Of a stretch of 64,000 nucleotides of DNA, positions 1-10,217 are shown in pieces. The translations under genes were made by a program, and so were the position numbers. Origin of the DNA: Microbacterium sp. LWH3-1.2 (GTDB lineage: Bacteria > Actinomycetota > Actinomycetes > Actinomycetales > Microbacteriaceae); the NCBI RefSeq assembly GCF_040675855.1, contig NZ_JBEGIK010000001.1:1674001-1738000 (forward strand), in the 5' to 3' direction. Positions within the stretch are counted from its first letter, which is position 1, and the number at the start of each line of letters is the position of its first letter. The notes under the pieces are model-generated. The model saw only the letters and a program-made list of their open reading frames with translations. It searched no databases and had not been told where the DNA came from.

Positions 1-2
1 CG

Positions 3-3000
3 CCCGTGGCGAGGGGCCTGCTCGACGCGCTGCTCGCGGCCCACCGGCGGGGCGTCGACGTCAAAGTTCTCCTGAGACCCGAGGGGTCGAACGACGCTGT
101 GGTCCGCGAACTCCGAAGCGCCGACGTCGCTCTCATCCCGGTCCGGTACATCCACGAGAAGGAGGTCCTCTCCGACGACGTCGCGATCACGCACTCCATG
201 AACTTCACGGCCGCCGAGATCGCCCGCAACCAGAACTCCGGGTTCCTGCACACCGATCCCGCGATGGTCGACGCCGTCGAGGCCGGCTTCACCTCGCTCA
301 TCGACAATGCGAACGCGGTCGCACACGGCGACGAGGCCTGGAGCGCAGCATCCACTCTCATCCCACCCGCCCTGCAGAAGTACCTCGACAGGTTCGATCG
401 GCTGAACCCGCTGCAATCGAAGGCGGTGCCGGCGGTGCTGTCGACGAGCGGGCACGTGATGGTCGTCGCGCCGACGAGCTCCGGCAAGACGCTGATCGGC
501 GAGGTCGCGGCGCTGCGGTCCATCGTGTCGGACGGCAAGCCGGCGGTGTGGCTGCTGCCCGCCCGGGCGCTCGCCGCCGAAGTCGCTGAGATCGCGCGGC
601 GGTGGAACGCGCACGGCATCCGCACCATCGAACTGACCGGCGAGACGAACATGTCGAGCGACGCGGTGCGGCAGGCGCAGCTGTGGGTGGCGACCACTGA
701 GAAGTTCGAGGCGCTGTACCGGCGGGCGTCGCTGAAGGACGTCATCGGACGCATCGGATGCCTCATCATCGACGAAGTCCACCTCGTAGGGGACCCGACC
801 CGGGGCGCGACGCTCGAGTCGCTCATCGCACGGCTGCGGGTCGCCGAGGGGCGCACCCGGATCGTCGCGCTGTCGGCGACGGTGTCGAACGCGGAAGAAC
901 TGGCGGCGTGGTTCCACGCCGACCTCGTGCGCTCGGCCTGGAGGCCGACAGTGCTGACGACGCAGCTGGTGCCGTACGACGCGCCGACCCACGGCAAGCG
1001 GGAGCAGTACGAATCCGCGAAGGACGAGATGGTCGTGCCGCTCCTGCGGAGCCTGGTCGGCGGCGGCCTCGGCACCGCGCCAGGCGACGAGGGTGCAGCA
1101 TCCAGTGCCGTCGTGTTCTGCGGGAGCAAGGCGGCCGTCCTGCGCACCGCGGCGCGCGCCGCCGGGGTGCCGTTTCACGGCGTCGAGCTCGACGCGCTCG
1201 TGGAGGCGTGCTTTCGCCGGGGTGTCGGCATCCATTTCCGTGATGCACCCCGCGCGAATCGTGCGCTGGACGCGTTTCGCTCACGGCAGCTGCGCGTGCT
1301 CGTCGCCACGTCGGGGCTGTCGACGGGGGTGAACACGCCCGCGAAGTTCGTGATCATCCGCGACCTCGAACTCGGGATGACGCCGCTCGAGGTGAGCCAG
1401 GCCCAGCAGATGTTCGGGCGCGCCGGGCGGGCGGGGCAAGAGCCCGAGGGCTTCGGATTCATGCTGGTGCCGCGCGCCGAAGAGGGCGTGTGGAAGCTGA
1501 AACTCAGCGACGGGTACGCGGCAGACAGTCGCATCACTGCGGCGTTGGGCGACGCGGTGCTCGCGGAGCTGCTGCTCGGCTCGGTGGTCGACCGCGAGAC
1601 CGCGAAGTCGTGGTTCGAGCAGACGCTCGCGTTCGGGCAGAACCGCTCGGCCGTCGATCTGGATGCAGTGGTCGACGAGTTGCTGCGCCGCGGGTTCGCG
1701 ACCGAGGTCGACGGCCGGCTTGCTCCGACCGCGATCGGCGTACTGACCTCCCGGCTGATGATCGATGTCGAGTCGGCGGGCGCGTTGCTGTTCGCCCTGA
1801 AGTCGCTGCCGGTGCCGGCCACCGCCGACGAAGCCGAGGAGCTGGTGCTGCAGACGGTCGCGACCGCCGTCGCGTCGCTGCGCGAGCGCCCCGTCAACGA
1901 GCGCACCTACACCGACTACGTCGACCAGCTGCTGTCGCGGGGCTGGTCGCCGCGCGTCGTCGCCCGCGCCGGCGAGTGGTTCGGCGCGCGCGTCTGCATG
2001 GCGGCCGCGCAGCTCGTGCTGCGCGCCCCCGCCCGCACCCGCGAGAACCCGCCGGTGGGCGTGTCGATGGCTGAGCTCCGCCGCGCGGCGGAGGACATGC
2101 CTCGATACCTTGCGTGGGTGGCCGCACTCGGCTATGCGGACGCCTCCACCTGGGCCCCCGCCGTCGCCGGCGACCTCGCCCGCCGGCTGACGTGGTGGCA
2201 CCTCTCGCCGCACCCGGAACGCGGGTCGGGTCGCTTGCTCTGGATGCTGGAACGGATGCTGCAACCCCAGCACCGCCGCGAGCACCTGCCTCCGCTCTGG
2301 CGGCGGGCGCGGGCGGCGGGGTTCTCGTCACCCGACGGGATCAACGCACGGCCACGCGGCGTGGACGTGTCGGCCGAGGGCTTCGCCGAGATCGTGGGGG
2401 CGCGAGCGGATTTCTCCCTCGCGCCGCTCGTGGATCTCGAGCTGACGTACCGCACGCCGAACACGCAGGCGCGAGTGACCGCGCTGAGCAACACCGGGGT
2501 GGGTCGGGCAGTCGCCACGACGCGGCCGGCGGCCGGGCCGATCGACCTCGTGCTGCCGGCGCGGTCGGCCGGCAAGATCGCGGCGGACGTTTTTCTCTAC
2601 ACGCGGGACGGGGACTTCGGGTACGCGAATCTCGTGGCGGACGTTGCGGAGGGCGCGGGGGCGGGCACACCCGTCGAGGAGGCTGCCCGGCTGTTGGGCG
2701 ACTTGCCTGAGGTTCATTCGGTGCTGAGCCACGCACGCGGAGTGCGGCGACTGTTTCAGGGTGAGCGGAAACGGCTGCTGAGCAGCATCCTTCCGCTCAT
2801 CGCAGCCGACCCGCGACTGTGGCCGATCGCTCTGGCGTTGTCGGAGCAGCACAGTGAGCCCGACGCGGCGGTGGTCGCGCTGCGCACGAACCTCCGGTCG
2901 CTGCTACGGCGGTCGGACCGCACCGACCTGCGGTCGCCGCACGCGGTGCTGCGCTCGCGCGAGGCGTCGGAGGCGGAGGTGCAAGTGACCCTCGCCGCGC

Positions 3001-3239
3001 TGCTTGCTTCGCTGGGACACGAGGCCGGCGTCGCGACGGCGGACGGGCATCCGCTCGCGGTGGTGCAGGTGGGAGAGCGGTGGGCGCTCGCCGGGCCGCT
3101 GCACGCGCAGCCGGGCCGGATCGAACCGCTGATTCCGGGCGTGCTGCCGCGGCAGATCGAGACCGTGGCGGTGCCCGTTGCGCCGGAGGCGGCGGTGGCA
3201 GAGCCGAGGTGCGCGTGGATGGCGGAGTTCGCGCTCTGA
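3..3239 (+). CDS. PLD-like nuclease / Ski2-type SF2 helicase fusion, 5' end outside window
   Basis: Large protein, at least 1077 residues and open to the left edge, so the N-terminus is missing; a GTG at 6 is probably internal. Counting from 6, residues 1-95 match a phospholipase-D-like domain: H50, K52 and D57 give an intact HxKxxxxD motif, followed by the usual HSMN segment. The helicase core follows: APTSSGKT (155-162, motif I), DEVH (256-259, motif II), SAT (290-292, motif III) and QMFGRAGRAG (about 466, motif VI). The last 500 residues are unassigned. The motif set is that of Ski2/Hel308-like DExH helicases. Joining a PLD nuclease to a helicase is a recurring theme in phage defence, but also occurs in DNA repair, so the role is inference. 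A defence partner upstream cannot be seen. Confidence 0.8.
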   Translation, partial: PVARGLLDALLAAHRRGVDVKVLLRPEGSNDAVVRELRSADVALIPVRYIHEKEVLSDDVAITHSMNFTAAEIARNQNSGFLHTDPAMVDAVEAGFTSLIDNANAVAHGDEAWSAASTLIPPALQKYLDRFDRLNPLQSKAVPAVLSTSGHVMVVAPTSSGKTLIGEVAALRSIVSDGKPAVWLLPARALAAEVAEIARRWNAHGIRTIELTGETNMSSDAVRQAQLWVATTEKFEALYRRASLKDVIGRIGCLIIDEVHLVGDPTRGATLESLIARLRVAEGRTRIVALSATVSNAEELAAWFHADLVRSAWRPTVLTTQLVPYDAPTHGKREQYESAKDEMVVPLLRSLVGGGLGTAPGDEGAASSAVVFCGSKAAVLRTAARAAGVPFHGVELDALVEACFRRGVGIHFRDAPRANRALDAFRSRQLRVLVATSGLSTGVNTPAKFVIIRDLELGMTPLEVSQAQQMFGRAGRAGQEPEGFGFMLVPRAEEGVWKLKLSDGYAADSRITAALGDAVLAELLLGSVVDRETAKSWFEQTLAFGQNRSAVDLDAVVDELLRRGFATEVDGRLAPTAIGVLTSRLMIDVESAGALLFALKSLPVPATADEAEELVLQTVATAVASLRERPVNERTYTDYVDQLLSRGWSPRVVARAGEWFGARVCMAAAQLVLRAPARTRENPPVGVSMAELRRAAEDMPRYLAWVAALGYADASTWAPAVAGDLARRLTWWHLSPHPERGSGRLLWMLERMLQPQHRREHLPPLWRRARAAGFSSPDGINARPRGVDVSAEGFAEIVGARADFSLAPLVDLELTYRTPNTQARVTALSNTGVGRAVATTRPAAGPIDLVLPARSAGKIAADVFLYTRDGDFGYANLVADVAEGAGAGTPVEEAARLLGDLPEVHSVLSHARGVRRLFQGERKRLLSSILPLIAADPRLWPIALALSEQHSEPDAAVVALRTNLRSLLRRSDRTDLRSPHAVLRSREASEAEVQVTLAALLASLGHEAGVATADGHPLAVVQVGERWALAGPLHAQPGRIEPLIPGVLPRQIETVAVPVAPEAAVAEPRCAWMAEFAL

Positions 3240-3312
3240 CGCGGTGGTTCAGAGGGGCGAGCGCGACGGATGCCATGCGCATCCGTGAAGGCCTCTTCGT
3301 TTTGCGCGCACT

Positions 3313-3376
3313 GGGTCTTGCGCACACCGGGTCTTGCGCACAGTGGGTCTTGCGCACAGTGGGTCTTGCACACAGT
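3313..3376. repeat. Tandem repeat, 4 x 16 bp
   Basis: Four head-to-tail copies of a 16-bp unit, GGGTCTTGCGCACAGT, begin at 3313, 3329, 3345 and 3361. Copies 2 and 3 are identical; copy 1 ends CC and copy 4 carries one change (GCACACAGT). A partial unit precedes the first copy. The array lies just upstream of the lacI-type promoter and its last copy contains the proposed -35 element, so it could hold regulator sites or vary in copy number. Confidence 0.9.
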
Positions 3377-3395
3377 GGCTAACTCGCGTTAGCAT
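3366..3395 (+). promoter_or_regulatory. Candidate promoter of the LacI/sugar operon
   Basis: TTGCAC (3366-3371) and TAGCAT (3390-3395) are spaced 18 bp, 60 bp before the LacI-family start codon. The first operator-like palindrome lies between the two hexamers, which fits direct repression. Confidence 0.4.
3379..3392. promoter_or_regulatory. Operator-like palindrome 1 for LacI-family regulator
   Basis: CTAACTCGCGTTAG is a 14-bp palindrome with 6 of 7 pairs matching and a central CG step, the usual form of LacI-family operators. It overlaps the candidate -10 element. Confidence 0.55.
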
Positions 3396-3410
3396 CGCTC
3401 TCACCACCAA

Positions 3411-3424
3411 CTCACGCGCGTTAG
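3411..3424. promoter_or_regulatory. Operator-like palindrome 2 for LacI-family regulator
   Basis: CTCACGCGCGTTAG matches the first site at 12 of 14 positions and sits exactly 32 bp downstream of it, about three helical turns, so both could be bound on the same DNA face. Confidence 0.5.
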
Positions 3425-3454
3425 TTGCTTCGCGCGTCCAACGAAGGACACGAC

Positions 3455-4471
3455 ATGTCAGAGACGACCAGGCGCGCGGTGACCATGGCGGACGTCGCCC
3501 GTCACGCCGGCGTCTCGCGCTCTGCCGTCTCGTTCGTGCTCAACGACCGGCGCTCGGTCAGCATCGCCGAAGACACGCGTGATCGTGTGCTCGCCGCCGC
3601 GGCCGAGCTGGGCTACCGCCCCAACGCGGGCGCCCGCGCGCTCGCGAAGAAGCAGAGCGACTGGTACGGCCTCGTGACCGAGATCGTCACCGCCCCCTTC
3701 GCCGTCGACATTATCAAGGGGGCACAGGATCGCGCCCTCGTCGACGAGAAGTATCTGCTCATCGCGTCGACCGAGTCCGATCCGGCCGTCGAGACGGCGG
3801 CGATCGAGCGGCTGCTCGAGCAGCGGGTCGAGGGCCTCATCTACGCGGCCACCTGGCACCGCGCGGTCGAGCTGCCCGAGGTCGCGCGCGAGGTGCCGAC
3901 CGTTCTCGTCAACTGTTTCGACGCGGAAGGCCGCTATCCCGCCGTGGTCCCGGACGAGCGCACCGGTGGGCGCCGCGCGACCGAGCGACTGCTTGCCGCA
4001 GGGCACCGGCGCATCGGGTTCATCAATCTGGATCCCGATATCCCCGCCGCCGTCGGCCGGCTCAGCGGCTATCACGAGGTGCTGCAGGAAGCCGGCATCG
4101 CCGCCGACGCGAACCTCGAGATCTCGGGACACGCGACCGCTGACGGCGGATATGACGCAGCATCCGCTCTTCTCGATCTCACCGACCCGCCCACCGCCAT
4201 CTTCTGCGCGAACGACCGCATGGCGATGGGAGCGTACGACGCGATCAAGGAACGCGGTCTGCGCATCCCCCATGATGTCGCCGTCGTCGGATTCGACAAC
4301 CAGGAGCTCATCGCGGGCTACCTGCGGCCGGGTCTGACGACGGTTGCACTGCCCTTCGAGACGATGGGCGCCCTCGGCGTGGAACTCCTCGCCGGCATGA
4401 TCGCGGGTCAGTCGACCGGCACGGGAACCGTGACGGTCGACTGCCCGCTCCTCGAACGCGCATCGGTGTGA
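3455..4471 (+). CDS. LacI-family transcriptional regulator
   Basis: A 338-residue repressor with a LacI helix-turn-helix (about residues 11-30, MADVARHAGVSRSAVSFVLN), a hinge segment near 54-65 (YRPNAGARALA) and a periplasmic-binding-protein-like sugar-sensing domain with the family motifs FINLD, FCANDRMAMGAYDA and VAVVGFDN. The ATG at 3455 is chosen because GAAGGA lies six bases upstream; a TTG 30 bp earlier has no such site. It is the first gene of the transporter/GH32 operon, so it most likely senses a fructose-containing oligosaccharide or its product and controls the operon through the two palindromes upstream. The ligand is inferred from the neighbours. Confidence 0.93.
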   Translation: MSETTRRAVTMADVARHAGVSRSAVSFVLNDRRSVSIAEDTRDRVLAAAAELGYRPNAGARALAKKQSDWYGLVTEIVTAPFAVDIIKGAQDRALVDEKYLLIASTESDPAVETAAIERLLEQRVEGLIYAATWHRAVELPEVAREVPTVLVNCFDAEGRYPAVVPDERTGGRRATERLLAAGHRRIGFINLDPDIPAAVGRLSGYHEVLQEAGIAADANLEISGHATADGGYDAASALLDLTDPPTAIFCANDRMAMGAYDAIKERGLRIPHDVAVVGFDNQELIAGYLRPGLTTVALPFETMGALGVELLAGMIAGQSTGTGTVTVDCPLLERASV

Positions 4472-4536
4472 CTGGACATCTCGTCCGACGCGCAGCCCCC
4501 TTCGGCTTCAACGAAGAAGAAAGGAACACCCTCATC

Positions 4537-6207
4537 ATGACAGTTCACCGCACAGCGGTGCTGATCGCCGCCGCCCTGGCGGCCACAGCAGCACTCGCCC
4601 TCTCCGGCTGCAGCGCCGGCGGAGGCGAACCCGCCGACTCGCTCGATGGCTCGCAGCTGTTGACCATCCCCCGTGAGGACATGGGGACGTTCGACCGAAA
4701 CTTCAACCCGTTCGCGAACCCCGACTTCCCGATGACCCAGGTGGCCATCTACGAATCGATGCTCGTCTACAACCCCGCCGACGGCTCGACCACCCCGTGG
4801 CTGGCGACCGAGTGGGAGGTTGCGCCCGACAGCATGGGCATCACCTACCACCTGCGCGAGGGAGTGAAGTGGTCCGACGGCGAGCCTCTCGTCGCCGATG
4901 ACGTCGTGGTCTCGTTCGACCTGCAGCGCGAGGTGCGCGGCGGGTTCGACTACATCGAGTCCGTGACGGCGGTCGACCCGCTCACGGTGCAGTTCGACTT
5001 CACCGAGCCGTTCTCGCCCGCGCTGCTCGACATCGGTCAGCAGGTCATCGCTCCCGCGCACATCTGGAACGACGTCGACGACCCGACCAAGTTCGCCAAC
5101 GAAGAGCCCGTGGGCACCGGGCCGTACACCGAGATCACCAACTTCCAGGCGCAGTCGTTCGACCTGGGCAAGAACCCGAACTACTGGCAGCCCGAGAAGC
5201 AGCAGATCGAGGGCATCCGCATGCTGGCCTTCGCCGGCAACGACGGCGCGAACCTCGCCGCCGCCAACGGCGACGTCGACTGGGCTCCTCAGTTCATCCC
5301 GAACATCGACGAGGCGTACGTCGCGAAGGACCCCGAACACCGGTTCTACTGGTTCCCGACGACCGGATCGATGATCAACTGGCAGTTCAACACCACCAAG
5401 GCGCCGTTCGATGACGCGAACGTTCGGAAGGCGCTTTCGATGGCCGTCGACCGCGAGCAGGTCACCGAGATCGGCATGCAGGGCTACACGCACCCCGCCG
5501 ACTGCACCGGTCTGTCGGGTTCGTACGATGCGTGGCGAGACGAGGCCGTCGTCGATTCGTGCACGTGGACCGAGCGCGACCTCGAGGGTGCCGGTGAGCT
5601 GCTGGATGCCGCAGGCATCACGCTCGGTGCCGATGGCAAGCGCGTTCTGCCCGATGGGTCGCCGTTCGTCTTCGATTTCTCGGTCGGCTCGACCTCGAGC
5701 GACTGGGTGTCGGTCGGCAACGTCATCTCGCAGAACCTCGCCGAGCTGGGCGTGACCGTGACGGTCGCGGCGAAGGACTGGGGTGACGTCGTCGCCTCGT
5801 ACGAGAACGGCACCTTCGACTCCGGGATCGTGTGGAGCGCCAACGCCCCCACGCCGTACCAGTTCTACCGCGGCGTGATGTCGACCGAGACGGTCAAGCC
5901 GGTCGGTGAGCAGTCGTTCGACAACTACCACCGCTACGGCACCCCGGAGGCCGACGCGCTGCTCGCGCAGTTCGCCGCGAGCTCCGACGAGGCCCAGCAG
6001 CAGTCGATCATGAACGATCTTCAGGCTCTGTTCGCCGAAGTGGCCCCGGTGGCGACGCTGTTCCCCGGACCGGAGTTCGGCGCCGCCAGCACCCTGCGCT
6101 TCACGGGCTGGCCGACGGAGGACGACCCGTACGCACCCCTGGGGGGCGTGCGTTCGCGCACCGCCGTGCTGATCCTGACCAGCCTCGAACCGGTCGTCGC
6201 CGACTGA
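4537..6207 (+). CDS. Family-5 extracellular solute-binding lipoprotein of an ABC importer
   Basis: A 556-residue SBP_bac_5-type binding protein. The start at 4537 gives a clean lipoprotein signal: MTVHR, a hydrophobic stretch, then the lipobox ALSGC with C25 as the lipidated cysteine. Family features include the TPWLATEWEV and YHLREGVKWSDGEPLVADDVV segments and the IPTS-like TTGSMINWQFNTTKAPFDDANVRKA region. Family 5 is best known for peptides and nickel, but several members bind oligosaccharides; the downstream GH32 enzymes point to fructo-oligosaccharides or difructose anhydrides here. It acts outside the membrane and delivers to the two permeases. It follows the LacI gene by 65 bp and precedes a strong hairpin. 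Confidence 0.9.
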   Translation: MTVHRTAVLIAAALAATAALALSGCSAGGGEPADSLDGSQLLTIPREDMGTFDRNFNPFANPDFPMTQVAIYESMLVYNPADGSTTPWLATEWEVAPDSMGITYHLREGVKWSDGEPLVADDVVVSFDLQREVRGGFDYIESVTAVDPLTVQFDFTEPFSPALLDIGQQVIAPAHIWNDVDDPTKFANEEPVGTGPYTEITNFQAQSFDLGKNPNYWQPEKQQIEGIRMLAFAGNDGANLAAANGDVDWAPQFIPNIDEAYVAKDPEHRFYWFPTTGSMINWQFNTTKAPFDDANVRKALSMAVDREQVTEIGMQGYTHPADCTGLSGSYDAWRDEAVVDSCTWTERDLEGAGELLDAAGITLGADGKRVLPDGSPFVFDFSVGSTSSDWVSVGNVISQNLAELGVTVTVAAKDWGDVVASYENGTFDSGIVWSANAPTPYQFYRGVMSTETVKPVGEQSFDNYHRYGTPEADALLAQFAASSDEAQQQSIMNDLQALFAEVAPVATLFPGPEFGAASTLRFTGWPTEDDPYAPLGGVRSRTAVLILTSLEPVVAD

Positions 6208-6215
6208 CACATCGC

Positions 6216-6255
6216 GTCGTCCTGCTGCGCCGCCGGTGCGGCGCAGCAGGACGAC
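6216..6255 (+). promoter_or_regulatory. Perfect 18-bp intercistronic hairpin
   Basis: Arms 6216-6233 and 6238-6255 pair perfectly over 18 bp around a four-base loop CGGT. No U-run follows and the permease gene starts 14 bp later, so it is more likely an mRNA-stabilising or attenuating element that keeps binding-protein expression above that of the membrane components, as between malE and malF, than a full terminator. Confidence 0.8.
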
Positions 6256-6269
6256 CGTGGAGACGCATC

Positions 6270-7247
6270 ATGGGCTACATACTGCGACGGCTCGGGTTCT
6301 ACCTCGTCGCGTTCTGGGTGTCGATCACCCTCAACTTCTTCCTTCCGCGGTTCATGCCGGGAGACCCGGTGTCGCGCATGGTCGCCCGGCTGCAGGGGCA
6401 GATCCGCCCCGACCAGATCGAAGCGCTGCGCGAGTCGTTCGGCCTGAGCGACGCCCCGCTGTGGGAGCAGTACCTGCGCTACCTCGGGCAGATCTTCTCC
6501 GGAGACCTGGGATTCTCGATCTCGCGGTTCCCGACACCGGTGGTCGACGTGATCTCGAGCGTGCTCGGCTGGACACTGCTGCTCGGCTTCGTGTCGCTGA
6601 TCGTCGCCGTCGTCATCGGCAACGTGCTCGGCATCCTGGCGGCCTGGCGCCGTGGCGGCATCCTCGACTCCGTCGTGCCGCCCGTGCTGATCTTCATCGG
6701 CTCGTTCCCCTACTTCTGGCTCGCGATGGGGCTGCTGTACCTCTTCGGGGTCACGCTCCAGGCCTTCCCGCTGCGGCACGCGTACGCGGTGGGCACCGTG
6801 CCCGAGTTCTCGCTCGCCTTCGTCGGCGACGTCGCCTATCACCTGATCCTGCCCGCGACGTCGATCGTGCTCGTCTCGATCGGCGGCTGGATGCTCGGCA
6901 TGCGCAACACGATGATCGCCACGAACGCCGAGGACTACATCGTCATGGCCGAGGCGAAGGGTCTGCGCCCGAACCGCGTCATGATGCAGTACGCGGCCCG
7001 CAACGCGCTGCTGCCGTCGGTGACGGCATTCGGCATGTCGCTCGGCTTCGTGGTCGGAGGCGCGCTGCTCACCGAGGTCGTCTTCGCCTACCCGGGCGTC
7101 GGCTACACGCTGCTCGCCGCAGTGCAGAACCTCGACTACCCCCTCATGCAGGGGCTCTTCCTCACGATCACCACGGCCGTGCTGATCGCGAACTTCCTGG
7201 TCGACATCGTGTACGTGCGCCTCGATCCGCGCGTGCGCGTGAGCTGA
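6270..7247 (+). CDS. ABC importer permease, DppB/OppB type
   Basis: A 325-residue integral membrane protein starting MGYILRRLGFYLVAFWVSI, typical of DppB/OppB subunits. It has about six membrane segments, the MPGDPVSRM loop after the first, and an EAA-type coupling loop near residues 223-245 (MAEAKGLRPNRVMMQYAARN), which docks on the ATPases. GTGGAG lies upstream of the ATG. It forms the translocation channel with the next gene product. Confidence 0.93.
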   Translation: MGYILRRLGFYLVAFWVSITLNFFLPRFMPGDPVSRMVARLQGQIRPDQIEALRESFGLSDAPLWEQYLRYLGQIFSGDLGFSISRFPTPVVDVISSVLGWTLLLGFVSLIVAVVIGNVLGILAAWRRGGILDSVVPPVLIFIGSFPYFWLAMGLLYLFGVTLQAFPLRHAYAVGTVPEFSLAFVGDVAYHLILPATSIVLVSIGGWMLGMRNTMIATNAEDYIVMAEAKGLRPNRVMMQYAARNALLPSVTAFGMSLGFVVGGALLTEVVFAYPGVGYTLLAAVQNLDYPLMQGLFLTITTAVLIANFLVDIVYVRLDPRVRVS

Positions 7248-7261
7248 ACGGAGGGTGCGAC

Positions 7262-8268
7262 ATGTCACTCGCGCAAGATCCTCGCGTCATGGCCGAGCTC
7301 GATCTCGGCTCGCCTCCCGCCCCCGACGGTCAGGTCGTCGCGGCACCGCCCCCTCGCCGCCGACGCGGCGGGGGAGGGCTCCTGCGAGGACTCCTCGGCA
7401 ACGGGAAGTCCCTCTCGGGCGTCGTCATCCTGGTGCTCTTCGCGCTCATGGCGATCTTCGCCCCGGTCATCGCGCCGGGCGACCCGACTCTGATCCAGGG
7501 CATCGGCTCTCAGCCGCCGTCCGTCGAGCACTGGCTCGGCACGACCGCGAAGGGACAGGACGTCTTCGCGCTGAACGTGTGGGGCGCGCGCTCGTCGCTG
7601 TTCGTCGGCTTCACGGTCGGAATCGCCGCCACCTTCGTCGGCCTCCTCGTCGGTCTCGCGTCGGCCTACCTCGGCCGCACGATCGACAACCTCCTGTCGC
7701 TGGTGACCAACGTGTTCCTGCTGCTTCCCGGGCTGCCGCTGCTGGTCATCCTCGCCGCGTTCCTGCCGCAGGGCCTCGGCACCGTCATCCTGGTGCTCGT
7801 CATCACAGGCTGGGCCGGATCCGCCCGCGTGCTGCGCTCGCAGGCGATGTCGATCCGCGGCAAGGATTTCGTCTCCGCCGCCCAGGTCACCGGTGAGGGC
7901 GGGGTGCGGATCATGTTCCGCGAGATGCTGCCCAACATGGCGTCGATCGTCATGAGCACGTTCCTCGCGTGCGTCATCTTCGGCATCGGCGCCCAGGCGG
8001 GTCTGGAGTTCCTCGGGCTCGGCGACATCAGCACCGTCAGCTGGGGCACCAACCTCTACTGGGCGAGCAATGACGGCGCCCTCTTGACGGGCGCCTGGTG
8101 GGTCTTCGTGCCTCCCGGCGTATGCATCGCGCTCGTCGCCTTCGCGCTGGCGCTGGTCAACTACGGCGTCGACGAGACGACGAATCCGCGTCTGCGTCGG
8201 CCGCGCCGCCGGACCACCCCCGACGCGCCGACGCGTGTCGCCGCGCGCACGCGGAAGGAGGTGGCACG

Positions 8269-8272
<4 letters not shown>
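7262..8272 (+). CDS. ABC importer permease, DppC/OppC type
   Basis: A 336-residue second permease. The ATG at 7262 follows GGAGGG by six bases; the open frame extends upstream but there overlaps the first permease. It has a Pro/Arg/Gly-rich cytoplasmic N-terminus (about residues 18-50), a first membrane span, the IAPGDPT and HWLGTTAKGQDVF segments typical of DppC, and an EAA loop near 200-224 (SAAQVTGEGGVRIMFREMLPN). Its stop overlaps the next start in ATGA, implying coupled translation. Confidence 0.92.
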
Positions 8273-9182
<910 letters not shown>

Positions 9183-9186
<4 letters not shown>

Positions 9187-10217
9187 CCGCACACGACACC
9201 CCCGTGCTCTCGGCGCGCGGACTCGAGAAGACCTTCACCATCGGCGGGACGCTCTCCCGCAAGCGGGTGCGCGCCCTCGGCGGCGTCGACCTCGACATCG
9301 CGCACGGCGAGATCGTCGCGCTGGTCGGCGAGTCCGGGAGCGGCAAGTCCACCCTCGCCCGGTGCCTGGCGCGTCTGGAGCAGCCGTCGGCGGGCACGTT
9401 CCTCTTCGAGGGCGAAGACATCATGGCGACCTCGAAGCGACGGGCGACCCGGGAGTACCGCTCGGCGGTGCAGATGATCTTCCAAGACCCCTTCGGCTCG
9501 CTGAACCCGGTGCACCGGGTCGGCCACTTCCTCGAGCGTCCGCTGCGCATCCACGGCGCCGCGTCCGGGCGCGCCGCCATGGACGAGGCCAAGCGGCGAC
9601 TGATGCAGAAGGTCGGCCTTCCCGCCGAGATGCTCGAACGCTATCCGCACGAGCTCTCCGGCGGTCAGCGCCAGCGCATCGCCATCGCCCGCGCGCTCGC
9701 CGTGAACCCGCGGCTGATCCTGGCCGATGAGCCCACGTCGATGCTCGACGTGTCGGTACGGATCGGGGTGCTCAACCTCATGCGCACGCTCTGCGAGGAG
9801 CAGGGCATCTCGATGCTCTACATCACGCACGATCTCGCCTCGGCGCGCTACCTCGCCGACCGCATCGTCGTCATGTTCGCGGGCGAGTTCGTCGAGGGCG
9901 GTGACGCGATGGAGCTCCTGGCGAACCCGCAGCACCCGTACACGCGACTGCTGATCTCGGCAGTCCCCGACCCCCGGCGCACCGAGCCGTTCGACCCGGT
10001 CGAACGCGCTCGCCTCCGCCGTCAGGTGCTGACGCCGACTCGGTGCGCGCTGGCCCACACCGCCGCCGAGCCGTGCTCCGACGCGAGACCGGTCTTCCAT
10101 CACGTCAGCGAACAGCCCGAGCACTGGGTGCGGTGCGGGCTCTACGCTCCACCCTCCGACGCGCCCGGCACCGCCCTGGAACTGTCCGACGACCTCGAAG
10201 AGAGCCCCGCCGCATGA
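9183..10217 (+). CDS. ABC importer ATPase, DppF/OppF type
   Basis: A 344-residue partner ATPase with Walker A GESGSGKST (49-57), a Q-loop in MIFQDPFGSLNPVHRVG, signature LSGGQRQR, Walker B LILADEPTSMLD, H-loop YITHD, and a long C-terminal oligo-transporter extension with three cysteines (CALAHTAAEPC and RCGLY) of the type that binds an Fe-S cluster in related proteins. Start and stop overlap both neighbours by four bases. Confidence 0.92.

Noticed and set aside
823..3373. Many long open frames antisense to or shifted against the helicase gene
   Set aside because: They are Arg/Ala/Pro/Gly-rich, as expected from alternate frames of GC-rich coding DNA, and have no domains.
4408..6210. A 600-residue antisense frame over the binding-protein gene
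   Set aside because: The plus-strand gene has a signal peptide, family motifs and a ribosome-binding site; the antisense frame has a His/Asp/Arg-rich shadow composition.
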